Origin: an uncultured Collinsella sp.
GTDB taxonomy: Bacteria > Actinomycetota > Coriobacteriia > Coriobacteriales > Coriobacteriaceae
Assembly: GCA_959596505.1 (NCBI GenBank)
Contig: CAUFWM010000001.1
Location: forward strand, 40,953 to 104,952
Reading direction: 5' to 3'
Length of the DNA stretch: 64,000 nucleotides
Below, one piece after another: positions 35,001-42,938 of the stretch. The notes beneath the pieces were generated by a model. It saw only the letters and a list, made by a program, of their open reading frames with translations, did no database searches and was not told the DNA's origin. Made by a program: the position numbers and the translations under genes. Each line of letters starts with the position of its first letter. Within the stretch, counting starts at the first letter, position 1.

Positions 35001-38000
35001 CTTACCATCAACCGTCACATAGCCGCTCACGGCACCATACGTCGCTTCGTCGTAATACCAAAGCTGCTTGCCCGGGTACTCCGTACTCCCATCAATCTCG
35101 GATCCGTAGGTCACCTTGCCCGCATCGGCATCAGCCCTAGTAAAGGTGTAGTCCGCAGAGCCCGTGCCCGTGCTTCCGTAGCCAAAACTCTCCAGCAGGC
35201 TCGCATGGGTGAAGATCGTATTGTTCTCTTGGCTGGGCAAGCTGATTTGCTCAAACTTCGCCGTCACCTGATCGGCCTCACTGCCTACACCAAGCTTTCC
35301 GAACAGCGACGTAGCCGCCTTGGTGCCACTCGTGTACCCAGTAGTCTTGATATTCTTCGCGTTCAGGCTCACGTACTTCTGCATCTCGTTGATGAGCAGA
35401 GGCATATAGGCGTTAGCGTCCGTGGCGCTGTTGGCGCCGTCGACAATCAGATTGTTGAGTGTAAGATCATCAATTGAGATCTTTCTAATCTTGGTGCCAT
35501 TGCCGTCGCTGGACCCATACACGTAGCGGCACACGAGCGCGCCCGATGAGCTTCCGCCCGCGCCAATAGCGTCAGTAGAGCTCTTTCCGTCATTGATAAC
35601 GGGCCCAACGGTACCACCCAAAGTGACGTTGCTTACTGTGAGATCGCCGTCTGCCACCGTTTGAAAAAGACCGCAGTGCATGTTCTCGTGCTGGGTGGCA
35701 TCGGAGTTTAGCTTGTTGCCATTCTGCTCGGCCTTGATCTTGGAGTAGTAGAAGGTGATGGCCGCATTATTAACCGTCACCTCTCCGATCGGTTGAGTGG
35801 GATAGTAGCTGTAGCCGGCCAAATCGATTGTGCCCGTTATGGTTATGGAATCATCGAGCCCTGTCGTACCATCGGGAACGATTGTCGAACGAATACCGGC
35901 GGGAGCATAGCAGAAAGCAGACCATAAGAGCAGCTTGTCCGCTGTATCGATTTGACTGCCACTAAAGCCGCCTTCACAATTCTTAGAGGCTATGTCGAGG
36001 TTGTAGAAGTAGCGGGTATTGCCGTTCGTATTCTGGCTTCGACCGAAAGACGAGCGATTATGGTAGCTGTTGTCTTTTGTGGAATCGCCGTCCATGTCCA
36101 GCTTGTTTTTCTGTGTGTGTAGCGAAACGACCGTGTTCCAGTCGGCGTCCATGAGCTTGCTGCCGTTGTTTGGTTTTACACCGCTGCCAACCCATTCATC
36201 GAAGGACGTTACGCCCGACGCAACGATGGCCCCCTCGCCGGTGGGCACCCTATAGGCGGTATCCCAATAAGCCCTGTCCTCCAAGTACAGGCCTAGGTAG
36301 CTCTCGACGCCATATGTCGTCTTATCATCCACCTTGCAGCCGCGGCAAACTAGAACGCCGAGCGTCTGAGCGACGCCTGCATTAATCTTTGTGCCCGAGA
36401 GATCGATGGCGTAGTTGTTGATAATCCAGTGACCGCTGGCTGCGTATACAAGGCCGCCAAGCTCCTTGGAATCATCCACAGTCGCGATTATAGAAGCGTT
36501 GGTCGTTTTCAAAGCATAGGAGTTTTCACTCTTGTTAATGTTGTCATCTCCGATAGTTACGACCGCGTTGCCCCAGCTATAACCCAAGAGACCGCCCACG
36601 CCATTGAGCTTATCGCCGTTCTTTCCGACTCCCATCTTGAACGAGTTGAACGAAAGGCCCGTAATGTTAACGTCCTTTTTGGCCGAGTTGGCTATTGCCC
36701 CATCAGCCCCATAGGTGCTCTGTGCGATGCAGCCGATAAGACCGCCGACCTGGGCAATCTTGCCGCTGGTGCAATTGCCGGTTTCGATTGATCCGGCGAC
36801 TTCGAGGCCCGCAACATTGAATGACGAGCCATAATCGCCCACATAACCAATGGCGCCGCCAATGCGACTATTGCCGTTAAGCGTTTTAGTTGCAGCGATG
36901 GTCGCTTGAGCCCTGCTGTTATCCTTAAACGCAACCGTAGAAGCCGCCGACACGCTGCCCGCAATACCACCAATGTTCACTTCGTTGCCGAACGTATCAT
37001 CACACGCGATATTCGTTTTGCACGTTACGCCAGACAATGGCAGGTTGCCGACGATGGTACCTGCAAGCGACCCGGCATCGATAGCCGAACCGTTATCAAA
37101 CTTCATGGAACCAGCGATTGTGACGTTGGAGATGGTTGCGCCGTTGACGGCCGCGAACAAGCCCAAGCGGCCGTGGCGGTAGATTTTGCCGTTGCCGTTG
37201 CTCGTGTCATTGCCGTCGAGCACAGCTTCACCACGCTTGCCGTACGGCTCGCCGACGGCAAGGTTGATTGTGCCGTTGCCATTTGTGCCGCCGCCGTTCA
37301 ACGTTCCCGAGAAAACTTGCGAGCCGTCTGCACGATCCTGCGTGAAACCCGTCAGGCCCGTGCCCTTGAGATCAATAGTGCCGTTCACCGTAATGGTCGA
37401 GGACTGCAAGATGTTCGGGTTGTTTTCGGAAACGCCCTCGACCATGGAGTAGTAGCCGTTGGTTTGCCAGGTGATTGCAAGTTTGGCGAAATCCTCAACA
37501 GAGGTTAGGGTGTAGGCACCGTTAGCTGCCGTCAGCGAATCCGGCAAGGTCAACTTATGAGTGTCCACATCAAGCTTAATGAAGTCGCCGCCCAGACGAA
37601 TAACTTCGCCGTAGGTCGCGATGTCGTCCGTCTTCGAGGCAGTATTGCTACGTTTGAAGGTCCAGCCCGCTGCACCCTTGTCAGCGTCAGAGCCATCGCC
37701 GACAGCAAAAATCAGCGCGTTGTGATTCTCGTATACGAGCTGGCCCGTCGTGCTGTTTTCGGCAAAACTTGCGCCCGACAGATCCGTGATGCCGCTGAAT
37801 TTGATTACAGCATTCCACGCGGAGCCTGCAATTCCCGCGGCACGGTTGCTTTGCGCCTTACCGATAGGATTGTCGCTTGTAAGTTTGAAATCTCGCACGT
37901 CAAGGACATTGCGCGCGTCGACAACGCCCACGGCACCACCGAACTTTCCGGCGTCCGTTCGCGCCGAAGCATCTCCCTTGCACGCAACCGTCACGCCGTC

Positions 38001-39764
38001 GAGCACAACGGCGACAGGCTGCGAATTGGAGTCCGCGCTATCGCCAACATAGCCAACAACACCGCCCGTATCGGACAGCTTGCCCGCAAGTTCAAACTCA
38101 ATTGAGCACGTTTTCTTATCCGCATCCTTTTGGACCACAAAGGCGCGCAGCGACTCATCGACGCCTTTTGCCGTCGCAAACACCTTGCCGACAAGGCCGC
38201 CGTAGCTGCCGTTGAAGCTAACTTCTTCCGGTAAGGTGAACTTGCTCTTATACGTTCCGCCTTGCACCACGATGTCGCCATTAGAAATATCGGCCACACC
38301 AAAAAGGGCGCCGGCGCGTTGCGATGCACCAAGCGTCACAAGCTTGCCCAGGTCGAACATATTGGGCTTAACGATAAATCCTTGCGCAAAGCTCACGTCG
38401 CCGATGACGCCACCGGAGCAAGCGCTGTCTTTATCGCCGACGTTGCACGCCGGCTTAACCGTTACGCCATCAGCGATGTTGAGCGTGAGGTTGGTGGCCT
38501 TACCGATAAGACCGCCCGCCGCGTTTTTACCTGCGACGCTCAGCGCCGAGACATCGATGCCAGTTGGTAGGGCGACGGTGGCACCCTCCCGCGCCTCGCC
38601 GATAAGACCCCCCGCGTTGGCATCAGCGGCTGTCGCGTTGATAGTGGGGGTACCGTCGAGTTTGTCCGGCAGGGCGAGGCCCGCAAGCGTAAGCGATGCT
38701 CCTTCGGCAAGGGTGTTCACAAGCAAGCCCATGTTGCCTGTGCTCGATTGCATATCGATCGCCAGGGGGCTGTTCGCGCTTGTCACGTAGGTTGCGTTAA
38801 GCGTGAGCGCGCCCGTGACCTCGCCCACAAGTGGCGAGGCGAGCTTGCAGATGTCCTTTTCGGTATCGCTCTTGGGCGTGCCCACGGTTACGGTGGCAGC
38901 AAGCGTCTTGTCCGCGCCCGTGACCTTTGCGGCCACGATGGGCTGGGCATCGGTACCCTTCCAGGTGAGCTTTACGGTGCTGTTGGCGTCGCTGAGCTCG
39001 ATGTTGTTGAAGAGCGTCTTGTTGACGGTCAGGGTCCTGTCGCCGAGGTTGAGCGCGCCTTTGAAAGGGTAGGCATCGCTGCCGAAGCCCTGGAACGTGA
39101 GGCTACCCAGGCCGTCCACGATCTCCGCGCCGCACACGTCGAAGTCGATACCGGTCGAGCCACCTTTGGAGATGTTCGCGTTCTGGTAGATGGCGGGATC
39201 GGTGTTGGAGATGGCGATAAGGTCGGCGTTGGACTCAAAGGTAATGGCCGTGACGGCGCCCAAGTCGTCAGTGATGACATTGCCGTCACCCAACGCGTGC
39301 CTGAGATCCTCGACAGTAGCGATGGTGGGGGCGGTGTTTGCCTGATCAGCAGCATCCGCGTCCGCGTCATCCGCTTGTTCTCCGTCAGCAGCACCCTCAT
39401 CGGCAGCCGCATCGTCTTGGGACGCGTCGCCCTCCGTTGGGGTATCGCCGTTAGTGGTTCCATCGGTCGTGGAGTCCTGTGATTCGCCAGCGTTGGTAGA
39501 ACCGTCGCCGCCCTCGGTAGCGCCAGCGTCGGCGCCCGGAGTCGTTGCGACATCATCAGATGTAGTCTGGTCAGCATCTTGCAGCGCGGTGGCCACAGCA
39601 TCCTGTACGGAGCGCGCCGTGTTGCCCGCGGCGCGCGCGGCGGAGACGGATGCCTCCATGACGGCGTCGAGCTCTTGCGCGAACACCTCCGTGGAGGGCG
39701 CAAGCGCCTGGAAAATCATGATCGCGGTCAGGCATGCGGTTGTTATGCGCTTTGCCGTTCTCAT
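29094..39764 (-). CDS. Giant secreted GLUG-repeat surface protein (3,556 aa)
   Basis: The longest gene of the window; ATG with TAGGA upstream. A Sec signal peptide is clear (basic MRTAKR, hydrophobic 8-25, cleavage near VFA-QE). An acidic Asp/Thr/Ala-rich stalk follows (about 50-150). Then come about two dozen copies of the short GLUG-type motif (GGLIG, GGVVGYVG, GGLLGYSWG, GGYVG and similar) between about 400 and 2550, alternating with stretches predicted to form a right-handed beta-solenoid. The last ~1,000 residues contain other beta-rich domains with many Tyr/Asn/Thr. No LPxTG motif, C-terminal helix or SLH/choline repeat is visible, so its surface retention is unexplained. It follows the three small exported proteins by 64 bases; adhesion or fibre formation is inferred. 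Confidence 0.85.
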   Translation of the reverse strand: MRTAKRITTACLTAIMIFQALAPSTEVFAQELDAVMEASVSAARAAGNTARSVQDAVATALQDADQTTSDDVATTPGADAGATEGGDGSTNAGESQDSTTDGTTNGDTPTEGDASQDDAAADEGAADGEQADDADADAADQANTAPTIATVEDLRHALGDGNVITDDLGAVTAITFESNADLIAISNTDPAIYQNANISKGGSTGIDFDVCGAEIVDGLGSLTFQGFGSDAYPFKGALNLGDRTLTVNKTLFNNIELSDANSTVKLTWKGTDAQPIVAAKVTGADKTLAATVTVGTPKSDTEKDICKLASPLVGEVTGALTLNATYVTSANSPLAIDMQSSTGNMGLLVNTLAEGASLTLAGLALPDKLDGTPTINATAADANAGGLIGEAREGATVALPTGIDVSALSVAGKNAAGGLIGKATNLTLNIADGVTVKPACNVGDKDSACSGGVIGDVSFAQGFIVKPNMFDLGKLVTLGASQRAGALFGVADISNGDIVVQGGTYKSKFTLPEEVSFNGSYGGLVGKVFATAKGVDESLRAFVVQKDADKKTCSIEFELAGKLSDTGGVVGYVGDSADSNSQPVAVVLDGVTVACKGDASARTDAGKFGGAVGVVDARNVLDVRDFKLTSDNPIGKAQSNRAAGIAGSAWNAVIKFSGITDLSGASFAENSTTGQLVYENHNALIFAVGDGSDADKGAAGWTFKRSNTASKTDDIATYGEVIRLGGDFIKLDVDTHKLTLPDSLTAANGAYTLTSVEDFAKLAITWQTNGYYSMVEGVSENNPNILQSSTITVNGTIDLKGTGLTGFTQDRADGSQVFSGTLNGGGTNGNGTINLAVGEPYGKRGEAVLDGNDTSNGNGKIYRHGRLGLFAAVNGATISNVTIAGSMKFDNGSAIDAGSLAGTIVGNLPLSGVTCKTNIACDDTFGNEVNIGGIAGSVSAASTVAFKDNSRAQATIAATKTLNGNSRIGGAIGYVGDYGSSFNVAGLEVAGSIETGNCTSGKIAQVGGLIGCIAQSTYGADGAIANSAKKDVNITGLSFNSFKMGVGKNGDKLNGVGGLLGYSWGNAVVTIGDDNINKSENSYALKTTNASIIATVDDSKELGGLVYAASGHWIINNYAIDLSGTKINAGVAQTLGVLVCRGCKVDDKTTYGVESYLGLYLEDRAYWDTAYRVPTGEGAIVASGVTSFDEWVGSGVKPNNGSKLMDADWNTVVSLHTQKNKLDMDGDSTKDNSYHNRSSFGRSQNTNGNTRYFYNLDIASKNCEGGFSGSQIDTADKLLLWSAFCYAPAGIRSTIVPDGTTGLDDSITITGTIDLAGYSYYPTQPIGEVTVNNAAITFYYSKIKAEQNGNKLNSDATQHENMHCGLFQTVADGDLTVSNVTLGGTVGPVINDGKSSTDAIGAGGSSSGALVCRYVYGSSDGNGTKIRKISIDDLTLNNLIVDGANSATDANAYMPLLINEMQKYVSLNAKNIKTTGYTSGTKAATSLFGKLGVGSEADQVTAKFEQISLPSQENNTIFTHASLLESFGYGSTGTGSADYTFTRADADAGKVTYGSEIDGSTEYPGKQLWYYDEATYGAVSGYVTVDGKKDGDVRPWFGDYLPYVYKGKAAEDGVQYHEIKVNQRIPKLVMGCGTYGDPYSVTNAAEMNAIANYINNMTALDGWEVTIVADQGRLCTRRSSDHSTDNEVTYVYKQANGTDNKWEKKTGDASTNSPQTLSDETMHRYMQSAYYSIEPTEGNTITLDGASFGGFGNRANPFRGVIVGNFGSDNKNATIKIENNEGSLRGLIPYSYGSVVRDLNIRYVNASATITYSAKDADGVPTAFFGGVVGCILGGDNIIDGVVVNGTTAENPTTGFTVTGGGDKPHLVPIGGYVGAIAGGGVIFRNMDKSGKSSWRAGTGDKSRGLGKGNFDLYNNPYVGRVIDGYAFSEGCKVENGNANYQINELTKKGTPCVTTTGTDNKYLGTNAEAPVTMVKNAQGLLVLSAIISSGAGAGAAHTNYSNNGVFRGSKAYWGSDSQDPAICGYLFGNKEYGKVRNANYANVGKPESAAGDFEIAKNDDQKAPGKQGWHGPLDHDDDVNSPYLVASYAADYQTGYVCASKSIGMSLEFKQGDTYDMTDYGTGYVGLNGRYYSNACNSNQPGTDRDRITPHVATIDGNGATITVGTEGTAYGVVEYADDDYKVSGVGGLFSTVMFTSTNVGQSVTANDGAQVKDLTFSNCNVALTYIDTNGEAKPGEAPNDLTGAGLLAGATANYDDGTCGIYRNVQMKNCTVSGAKSVGGLLGSSGRARRTTSEDRTYMVEFGDGWGPAYLYDCSYTGLNVTGEKNVGGYVGTVASACGVWTTAGTGVSERTVGKNSTITATGTVPYVGGVLGYVERSDISVNTNIGTTTAAQSSCTAVISGVNVLATGSNSDDHMGAGGVVGRARGGVISMSNVRIDGGNGTENAVIGDKAGTNNSIYNAGGLIGEVTSSGSPNKYWFDDCSVKNVSIAGTGKCSGGLIGYFFSNVNIACNNIAIENATIKGNWSGGLLGANNASNSGSVVIDVTNTKVSNTTFSERSNGGIMGDGRGQFHLLNVLMDSNSYNAGKTQGVLLGEVDTGDGKYSLSAAGVEVKPGSGKTTSDLPPMVYTTNTNTAAVNEKTYIAFGDYNGTAAAPNENKTLYGAGDTATTATSPYVTTRPVSTLAVRASDGDTTDRYLFGDGAAIDTATTIQSQAGARVPGRYTYTNIAGINDAGAYQNTSTYSADSSRSTYNANNITSGKKAKTDFPVLVIPGNDTTTVESYLNIVTNGGFSDARRLNGSTAHVTATAEVFSLADNGTFVKDVAASQAPTLKVLNNGTSSMAFRASTDWDNEQGRFTLLTVTFSEAGQSYRVQVPIIVKRMLEIDFTATYSEGANFKAADYATKYDKHVLVSSGDTMTGYLTWTYGSARGKPVDYGWNTLLEAGGSMGPLNKSITFGATLPEGTQLTLVDTANNSREYHYTVGTGGATSVKLTEFVDAGNKAYYTEPWLSEIVGVKADEAKEDKDGAWVKLADDEVKDKSQAELAKMAGAKVDGAYYRARTSSDATGTFYTLSVDKEEPKSENFYLVVRTPAGSAGVNGYTATTVDTSLNEHINYLLRGKKAADGKAAEDGHQNTPSTYSVASNYTHSLVDNKRNLVDNRDSINRMELKDATYPLSMDVSDTVTFDSSQQYTSSDALYYQLDSSLVTYHDGVIAGSVGYPTGTQGTYEFYVKVGDNYYTWGGSGWNLAGTKETPVVSGLSWTANGGDMSLVLADTEGNPIDMSGLREIAKNHVNAFTVTMRAALTMTEPACQAGIVASQNSGTDRYTKPNYRAYLSTHADTLSTSSNSAYNDGGAGYYRMDVGSSTIALEASKKSQLGINIDDLKSADGEIALVGTYDLSKLTGAEAKIDAASTVTYTLSLEQRQDNGGYAPVGDISNYITVLGSDYLGTGAASADGNSYVFTDTKTNGAFLTRDGNSLAFKHAFRVKVNTNVEGESQIYANYRLVLTANIMTGNVVDDTPVNVSNLDGYPHSDYVTYTLARINTQGIPHGTN

Positions 39765-39828
39765 CTGGTCCTACCTCGTTCTATCTCATGCCCCGTGCGG
39801 GGTCTCAAAATCACAGATTGCGGTTGGC

Positions 39829-40806
39829 CTACGCAGCCCTGCACGTAACACCGATGTCATCCAAGCTGCCGGGCGCGGCATCCGTCGAACGGTAAAAGGT
39901 AATAATCTCCGACCCGGGATCCATGGTGAACGTAACCGACCTTCCATCAAAGGTCGCGTCGGAATGATTCGTCGCCAAAAATGGGTCAAGCTCAACCTTG
40001 TCGCCCCATGTAAGCTTGATTTTTGTTGGCGCGCCCGTAACGGTCGCGCGATAGTTGTAAGCGTCGAAAGCGTTGATATCCGAGTTCTTGTCGACCCACT
40101 CGCCCGAAACGCCCGAAGCCGTTACCTCTGCACGCTCGGAAGGCGCAATCTTGGCGGCGAGCCATTTAAGATTGGTGCCGGGGCTATTGGAGCCGACCTG
40201 GGCCTTAACGGTGAAGGATGCTTTGTTGAGGTCCGCCTTGGAAAATGTAACCTTATAGGTATACATGGTTGCCCTGTTGGCAGGGAAGGAAAGGTCGACC
40301 GTGCCGCCCGCCGTCAGCGTGGGCGAACCGCTTATGCTCCAAGCTTTCGTCGTTCCCGTCGCCTTCACGCTCAGCGTCGCGTTAACGTCCTTGTCGTTGA
40401 CCTTGTTCTTGTCGCCCAGCAGATGGTTGTAAATGCGAAAGGTAAAGGAGCAGTTTTCCCCACTCGTGTCGGCGATGACGCTTCGGACGGCAATACCCTC
40501 GTCATTCAGCGTCTCATTCGTGTAACCCGTGAGCATGTCCGAGGCAAACAGCGCCTGCGACGTGCCCGAGACGGCGACCGACTTAAGAAAGTCACCCGCC
40601 AAAAAGGCCGTGTAAGTAAGGTAGGTACCCGCCACAATCGCGACGGCGCATAGCAGCACCGCAACCGCCCATAGGCGCTTGCGCACTTTGGAATTAGGGG
40701 CAGCAGGCTCCGCCAAGGCAGACTTCGCCGCATGATCATCAACCTGTGCAAAGTGCTTTCCGGCAGGCCTTGCGATTTCATTTTGTGCGTTCTTGTCTTT
40801 CCTCAT
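39829..40806 (-). CDS. Single-pass exported protein of the surface operon (third small subunit)
   Basis: 325 aa from ATG 40806 with GGGAGGGG six bases upstream (an upstream extension to 40935 is Arg-rich and lacks an SD). A polar cytoplasmic N-terminus of about 45 residues, one membrane helix (about 46-68), then a beta-rich extracellular domain. Just after the helix is KSVAVSGTSQALFASDML, a pattern I associate with a Gram-positive exported family whose members have F-x-S-D-x-L after the helix. No LPxTG or enzymatic motif. The next gene is the giant protein, with which it is probably assembled. Confidence 0.7.
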   Translation of the reverse strand: MRKDKNAQNEIARPAGKHFAQVDDHAAKSALAEPAAPNSKVRKRLWAVAVLLCAVAIVAGTYLTYTAFLAGDFLKSVAVSGTSQALFASDMLTGYTNETLNDEGIAVRSVIADTSGENCSFTFRIYNHLLGDKNKVNDKDVNATLSVKATGTTKAWSISGSPTLTAGGTVDLSFPANRATMYTYKVTFSKADLNKASFTVKAQVGSNSPGTNLKWLAAKIAPSERAEVTASGVSGEWVDKNSDINAFDAYNYRATVTGAPTKIKLTWGDKVELDPFLATNHSDATFDGRSVTFTMDPGSEIITFYRSTDAAPGSLDDIGVTCRAA

Positions 40807-40829
40807 CTGGCGCCCCTCCCTTCCTGCTA

Positions 40830-41621
40830 TTAGTTGCCGCTCGTGTCGTGAGCGATTAGGTAGACCATGTCGGTCTCTTTGACGTTTGAGACCTTGGCAC
40901 CACCCACGGTTACGCCATCCGCGTTCCACGTGCACTCAACAATAAAGTTGGTGGCATCGTTGGCTTTCGTGCCATTCCAACCGTCTAGATCGTCTTTTTG
41001 GAACACGTGGTACCGATACAGCGGACGGGCGTTTTTCTGGACGTCCTTATAAGTACCGTACGTTGGATCATTGCTGGCGAGCTCTTTAGCCAGGCCGTTT
41101 GTCTCATCCCTATTGATAAAGTCGAACGAAATTAGTCTGCCCTTACTCCACGAATACGGATTGTTGAGCCCGTCGAGGCCGACCACAGTGCCGTTTTTAT
41201 CGTTCGGATTATTGACCGTCACGTGATACACGTTGATTGTCAGCCCCGTGATATTCGTTGTGTTGGCAATCTGCAGCTCAAACGCTTGACCGCCGGCAGC
41301 GGGATCGCCATTGTCGCTCTGCACACAAAACGCGCGACGAACGGTCACGGTGCCGTCTATGTTTTTAACATCGCCCCGTGACTCGTCATACGAAATCTCG
41401 ATGGGCTCGATGCTCGTCTGGTTGGGACCCATGATCTTAAGCTGCGCGGGCGTTTGGATCTTGCCCACCGTAGACAGACTTTTGCTGCCCACAAACCACG
41501 AGAGCGACAAGCCGATGATAAGAGCGATTGCCGCCAGCAATATCAGGACCGCAAGGGCCTGTGCGCGGTGGTTTTCTATCCAATTGCGGGCATCGCCGAG
41601 GCGCGTTTGCATGGTGCTCAT
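40830..41621 (-). CDS. Single-pass exported protein of the surface operon (second small subunit, TasA-like N-terminus)
   Basis: 263 aa. One membrane helix (about 20-46) ends in SLSWFVGSKSLSTVG, which resembles the alternate signal of SipW-processed TasA/CalY-type proteins (helix followed by a W/Y-F and small polar residues). The remainder is a beta-rich domain rich in Asn, Asp and Thr. ATG at 41621 overlaps the stop of the preceding gene (four-base overlap). No signal peptidase gene is in the operon. Confidence 0.7.
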   Translation of the reverse strand: MSTMQTRLGDARNWIENHRAQALAVLILLAAIALIIGLSLSWFVGSKSLSTVGKIQTPAQLKIMGPNQTSIEPIEISYDESRGDVKNIDGTVTVRRAFCVQSDNGDPAAGGQAFELQIANTTNITGLTINVYHVTVNNPNDKNGTVVGLDGLNNPYSWSKGRLISFDFINRDETNGLAKELASNDPTYGTYKDVQKNARPLYRYHVFQKDDLDGWNGTKANDATNFIVECTWNADGVTVGGAKVSNVKETDMVYLIAHDTSGN

Positions 41622-42655
41622 GAGCTCACGCCCTCCTGAGCGCTAATTCTAAGTTGGATGTATTTGACCTTATTGCCGATCTGCTCGTCGGCATTGTTGT
41701 ACAGCGCCGAGCAGATGGCGGTGTCGCTGAAGGACATGTCAGCCGAAACCGCAGGAGCGTTGGCGGCACTCGTGCCGTTTGCCGCGCCATAGAAGTAGTT
41801 CGCTTTATGCGCGTTCATATCTGCCTGCAGAGCGCCGTAGTCAGACTTTGCGTCGCCCGCCGCCGCAAACAGGTTCTTGTAGTAATTCGTGTTGCCGGTA
41901 AGGACGAAGTTTTGGAAGTACTCCGGCCACACCCAGTACAGGCTGATGGTGACGGGTTTGTTCGTTGGCTTGTTCACATCGCCGTTTTCGCAAAATTCGC
42001 ACTTGCGAATCTCGATCTTGCTATCAACCACGCGGCCCGAGTAATACCCGTTCTGGTCGCAGCTCGTAAAGAACAGCAAGTGGCCTTTGATCAAGCCAAG
42101 GAGCGCCTCCGCCTCGGGCGCCAGCGTTCCCCCGTCCCCAACAACGCCAACAGTGTTCGTGACCTTAAGCAAGCGCGACAGACTGATCGTGACCCCGTCC
42201 AGGTCACTCACCAGCGGCTTCACCGTAAATGTAATCTTGCCGCGAGCACCCGGGTACAGAGAGCCCGCGGTCTCGTTGTTGAGGTTGGAGCCGAGCGTTA
42301 CCGTCATGGCGTCGGTCGTATCCAGGCCATCGATGGCATACTTTTCCTCGGGCGTGCGCTCGGAGCGCTCGTAATAGCCCACGTGCGCGCCGGACTCACC
42401 CTCGCCCGCGGCGGTCAGCGTGTACCGATCCGCCTTCGCCCCGATCGTACCCCCCGTGGCGCTCACTCGGTTATTCGCGGCAAACCAGGCCAGACACGCA
42501 AAGATGGCAACGATGGCGGCCAACACAAACAGACCGCTCACCAGGAAATCCTTCCAGAAATCCTTGAGGGTCCGCACGTGCTCGTCGGCAGCTTGGCGGT
42601 ACTCGGCCGCCGTCTTGTGCTGCTGGAGCTCGCTATGTCGGTCCATGCCACTCAT
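41618..42655 (-). CDS. Single-pass exported protein of the surface operon (first small subunit)
   Basis: 345 aa. A polar N-terminus of about 35 residues, a membrane helix (about 36-58) ending in CLAWFAANNRVSATGG, again the alternate-signal pattern, then a beta-rich extracellular domain with one CEFC pair near residue 220 that could bind a metal or form a disulfide. An ATG nine bases downstream (42646) is an alternative start. First gene of the operon; the sequence upstream holds a weak promoter (TTTACC 42762-42767, TATTCT 42740-42745, 16-bp spacer). Confidence 0.7.
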   Translation of the reverse strand: MSGMDRHSELQQHKTAAEYRQAADEHVRTLKDFWKDFLVSGLFVLAAIVAIFACLAWFAANNRVSATGGTIGAKADRYTLTAAGEGESGAHVGYYERSERTPEEKYAIDGLDTTDAMTVTLGSNLNNETAGSLYPGARGKITFTVKPLVSDLDGVTISLSRLLKVTNTVGVVGDGGTLAPEAEALLGLIKGHLLFFTSCDQNGYYSGRVVDSKIEIRKCEFCENGDVNKPTNKPVTISLYWVWPEYFQNFVLTGNTNYYKNLFAAAGDAKSDYGALQADMNAHKANYFYGAANGTSAANAPAVSADMSFSDTAICSALYNNADEQIGNKVKYIQLRISAQEGVSS

Positions 42656-42739
42656 CGCTTACATTTGCCCTGCTTGCGGGCGTGCCATCCTTTCCGCTCG
42701 GTCGCGTTTATCCGTTGTTCGCAGGTAGAGAATTCAGGC

Positions 42740-42767
42740 AGAATACAACACCGTACGATAAGGTAAA
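42740..42767 (-). promoter_or_regulatory. Possible promoter of the surface operon
   Basis: TTTACC (-35-like) and TATTCT (-10-like) with a 16-bp spacer, about 85 bases before the first start codon. Moderate match only. Confidence 0.35.
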
Positions 42768-42833
42768 AGAATAGCATTGACCTGCGGTTCGCTCCACAAC
42801 GCAAGCCTTAATGATGTCTTAAAAGTCAAACCC

Positions 42834-42899
42834 TTGGTGCAAGTGGTCAGGTTACTTCGCGCCAACATGGTGCAAACAAACCTGACCCCCTTGCACCAA
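42834..42899. repeat. Intergenic palindrome between the ATPase gene and the surface operon
   Basis: Arms TTGGTGCAA / TTGCACCAA and GGTCAGGTT / AACCTGACC, separated by a short asymmetric bulge, with a 26-nt centre that repeats GGTGCAA. It fills most of the gap 42780-42938. Confidence 0.75.
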
Positions 42900-42938
42900 T
42901 CCGTAGCGCCGGGCAGCGGACACACGGCGTGCCGCCCC

